Source: an uncultured Alphaproteobacteria bacterium
GTDB lineage: Bacteria > Pseudomonadota > Alphaproteobacteria > HIMB59
Reading direction: 5' to 3'
NCBI GenBank assembly: GCA_902521465.1
Contig: CABYRL010000002.1
Span: forward strand, 122,777 to 186,776
DNA length: 64,000 bases
Part shown: positions 62,602 through 64,000 of the stretch, piece after piece
How the letters are laid out: each line of letters starts with the position of its first letter
How positions within the stretch are numbered: position 1 is the first letter of the stretch
Notes under the pieces: model-generated
The model's database searches: none
What the model saw: only the letters and a program-made list of their open reading frames with translations
What the model was told of the DNA's origin: nothing
Position numbers and translations under genes: made by a program

Positions 62602-63837
62602 ATGAAAAAACTAATAATAGCTCTATTGATCTCTTTTGCATCTACTAGTGTTTTTGCAGGTAGCCATTCACCTTGTGGTGTAACAAGCGGTTCAATAAAT
62701 ATTTTAGCTAACGAATTTACTACATACAGAATTTTTATGGATGAAGTAAAAAGTTGTGCTGGACCAGATGCGGATTTTAATGTCACGCACTCTGTTGACC
62801 ATAATAAATTACAAGTAGCTGCTTTATCAGCAAACCCTGCTGAATTTTCTGCAAAATTAGTTACTAATGGTTCAATTACACCTTTAATGAATGACGGTTT
62901 AATTCGTCCACTAGATGATTTAGTTGCAAAATATGGGTCAAACTTAAATGAAAATCAAAAGATTACAATTGATGGAAAGATTTATGCTGTAGCTTTTATG
63001 GCAAACGCACAACATCTTTGGTACAGAGAAAGTATTCTTAACGATTTAGGAATAGCAGTTCCTTCTACTTATGAAGAGGTAATTGCTGCTGCTGAAAAAA
63101 TTAAAGCAGCTGGAGTTATGGACAATCCATATGCAGGAGCTTTCAAGTCTGGATGGAATCTTGGTCAAGAATTTGTAAACATGTACCTTGGTCATGGTGG
63201 TGAATTTTTTAAATCAGGCTCTGCTCAGCCTAACGTGAACAACGAAAAAGGTGTTGCAGCTTTGAATGTTATTAAAAAATTAACTGAGTTAAGTAATCCT
63301 GATTTTTTAACACAAGATACAAATGCTGTTAAAGAAGAATGGGAATCCGGTAACGTTGCATTAATGCATATTTGGAACTCAGGTGCCGCATCTTTACTTG
63401 ATGACGAAGGTGATCAAGATATCAAAGCTGATACACGATTAGCACCTTCACCAACTGTGGGCGGTGGAAACAAGCCAGCAACTACTCTGTGGTGGGATGG
63501 AATTGCAATTGCTACAAATACATCTGATGAAAATGCAGAGGCCTCATTTAGAGCTTTGGTTGGAGCCGCTTCATCAACTGATTTAGCCAATAACAATCCA
63601 AATGCAACTGTTTGGTTGATTAAAGGTTACACACCTGGTGATACAGCAGGGCCTGTTGTTGATGCAGCAAGTAGAGGCACAACACCTTACCCAAGTTTTC
63701 CACATATGAGCTTAATGCACGGTGCTTTAAGTACAGAACTTGTGGAATTTCTTCAAGGTAATGAATCAGCCGAAAAAGCATTAGCTGATGTTGAAGCTGC
63801 TTACATAGCTAAGGCTACTGAGCAGGGTTTTTTATAA
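62602..63837 (+). CDS. Sugar-type ABC transporter extracellular solute-binding protein (family 1)
   Basis: Signal peptide; MANAQHLWYRESILNDLGIAVPSTYEEVIAAAEKIKAAG typical of family 1 SBPs. Confidence 0.92.
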   Translation: MKKLIIALLISFASTSVFAGSHSPCGVTSGSINILANEFTTYRIFMDEVKSCAGPDADFNVTHSVDHNKLQVAALSANPAEFSAKLVTNGSITPLMNDGLIRPLDDLVAKYGSNLNENQKITIDGKIYAVAFMANAQHLWYRESILNDLGIAVPSTYEEVIAAAEKIKAAGVMDNPYAGAFKSGWNLGQEFVNMYLGHGGEFFKSGSAQPNVNNEKGVAALNVIKKLTELSNPDFLTQDTNAVKEEWESGNVALMHIWNSGAASLLDDEGDQDIKADTRLAPSPTVGGGNKPATTLWWDGIAIATNTSDENAEASFRALVGAASSTDLANNNPNATVWLIKGYTPGDTAGPVVDAASRGTTPYPSFPHMSLMHGALSTELVEFLQGNESAEKALADVEAAYIAKATEQGFL

Positions 63838-63859
63838 ACCAAAGCTAATTAAATTTATT

Positions 63860-63889
63860 AAGTGTGGATCTTAGTACAGATCCACACTT
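63860..63889 (+). other. Intercistronic stem-loop between solute-binding protein and permease genes
   Basis: Perfect 11-bp inverted repeat AAGTGTGGATC / GATCCACACTT, 8-nt loop, followed by TTCTTA. Confidence 0.8.
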
Positions 63890-63906
63890 TCTTAAAAAAA
63901 AATATA

Positions 63907-64000
63907 ATGCCTCACAGAACTTTCTTTTGGTTTATTTTACCTACGGCTTTGGCAATGATTTTGTTTATAGGTTTACCAATTGTTTCTAGTTTCTTTCAAT
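63907..64000 (+). CDS. ABC transporter permease (sugar-type), truncated by window end
   Basis: Open frame MPHRTFFWFILPTALAMILFIGLPIVSSFFQ runs off the end; MalF/UgpA-like first TM; follows SBP. Confidence 0.75.
   Translation, partial: MPHRTFFWFILPTALAMILFIGLPIVSSFFQ

Overview
This is a very AT-rich, densely packed chromosomal window from a streamlined bacterium. Gene content and order (dxr-bamA-lpxD-fabZ-lpxA-lpxI-lpxB | gltA-gltX-lexA-moeA-moaC-trpCDGE-ppiD | tpiA-secG-pyrG-kdsA-eno-ftsB-pdhABC/lpd-lipA | ispDF | ntrYX-trkA) point to an alphaproteobacterium. The style resembles SAR11, HIMB59 or AEGEAN-169 marine clades, but that placement is tentative. Bases 1-35,500 are mostly core housekeeping genes. 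Bases 36,000-52,000 hold a BMP-family (purine/nucleoside-type) ABC importer, a xanthine/guanine phosphoribosyltransferase, a DUF1015-serC-serA block, two tRNAs (Pro-TGG, Arg-TCT), an NDUFS4-like complex I subunit and a branched-chain amino-acid-type (Liv) ABC importer. The most unusual region is about 52,079-64,000. It is a putative catabolic or uptake island with five NTF2/SnoaL-like ('ester cyclase'-like) genes carrying about nine such domains. These are interleaved with a bicupin, an RraA-like aldolase-family protein, a stand-alone MetE-C-like zinc methyltransferase, a HisD-family (HpsN-like) dehydrogenase, an SDR, a HAD protein lacking the motif I aspartates, and a sugar-type ABC solute-binding protein plus permease that runs off the window. 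Its substrate cannot be determined from sequence. I saw no CRISPR array, rRNA, prophage or IS element.
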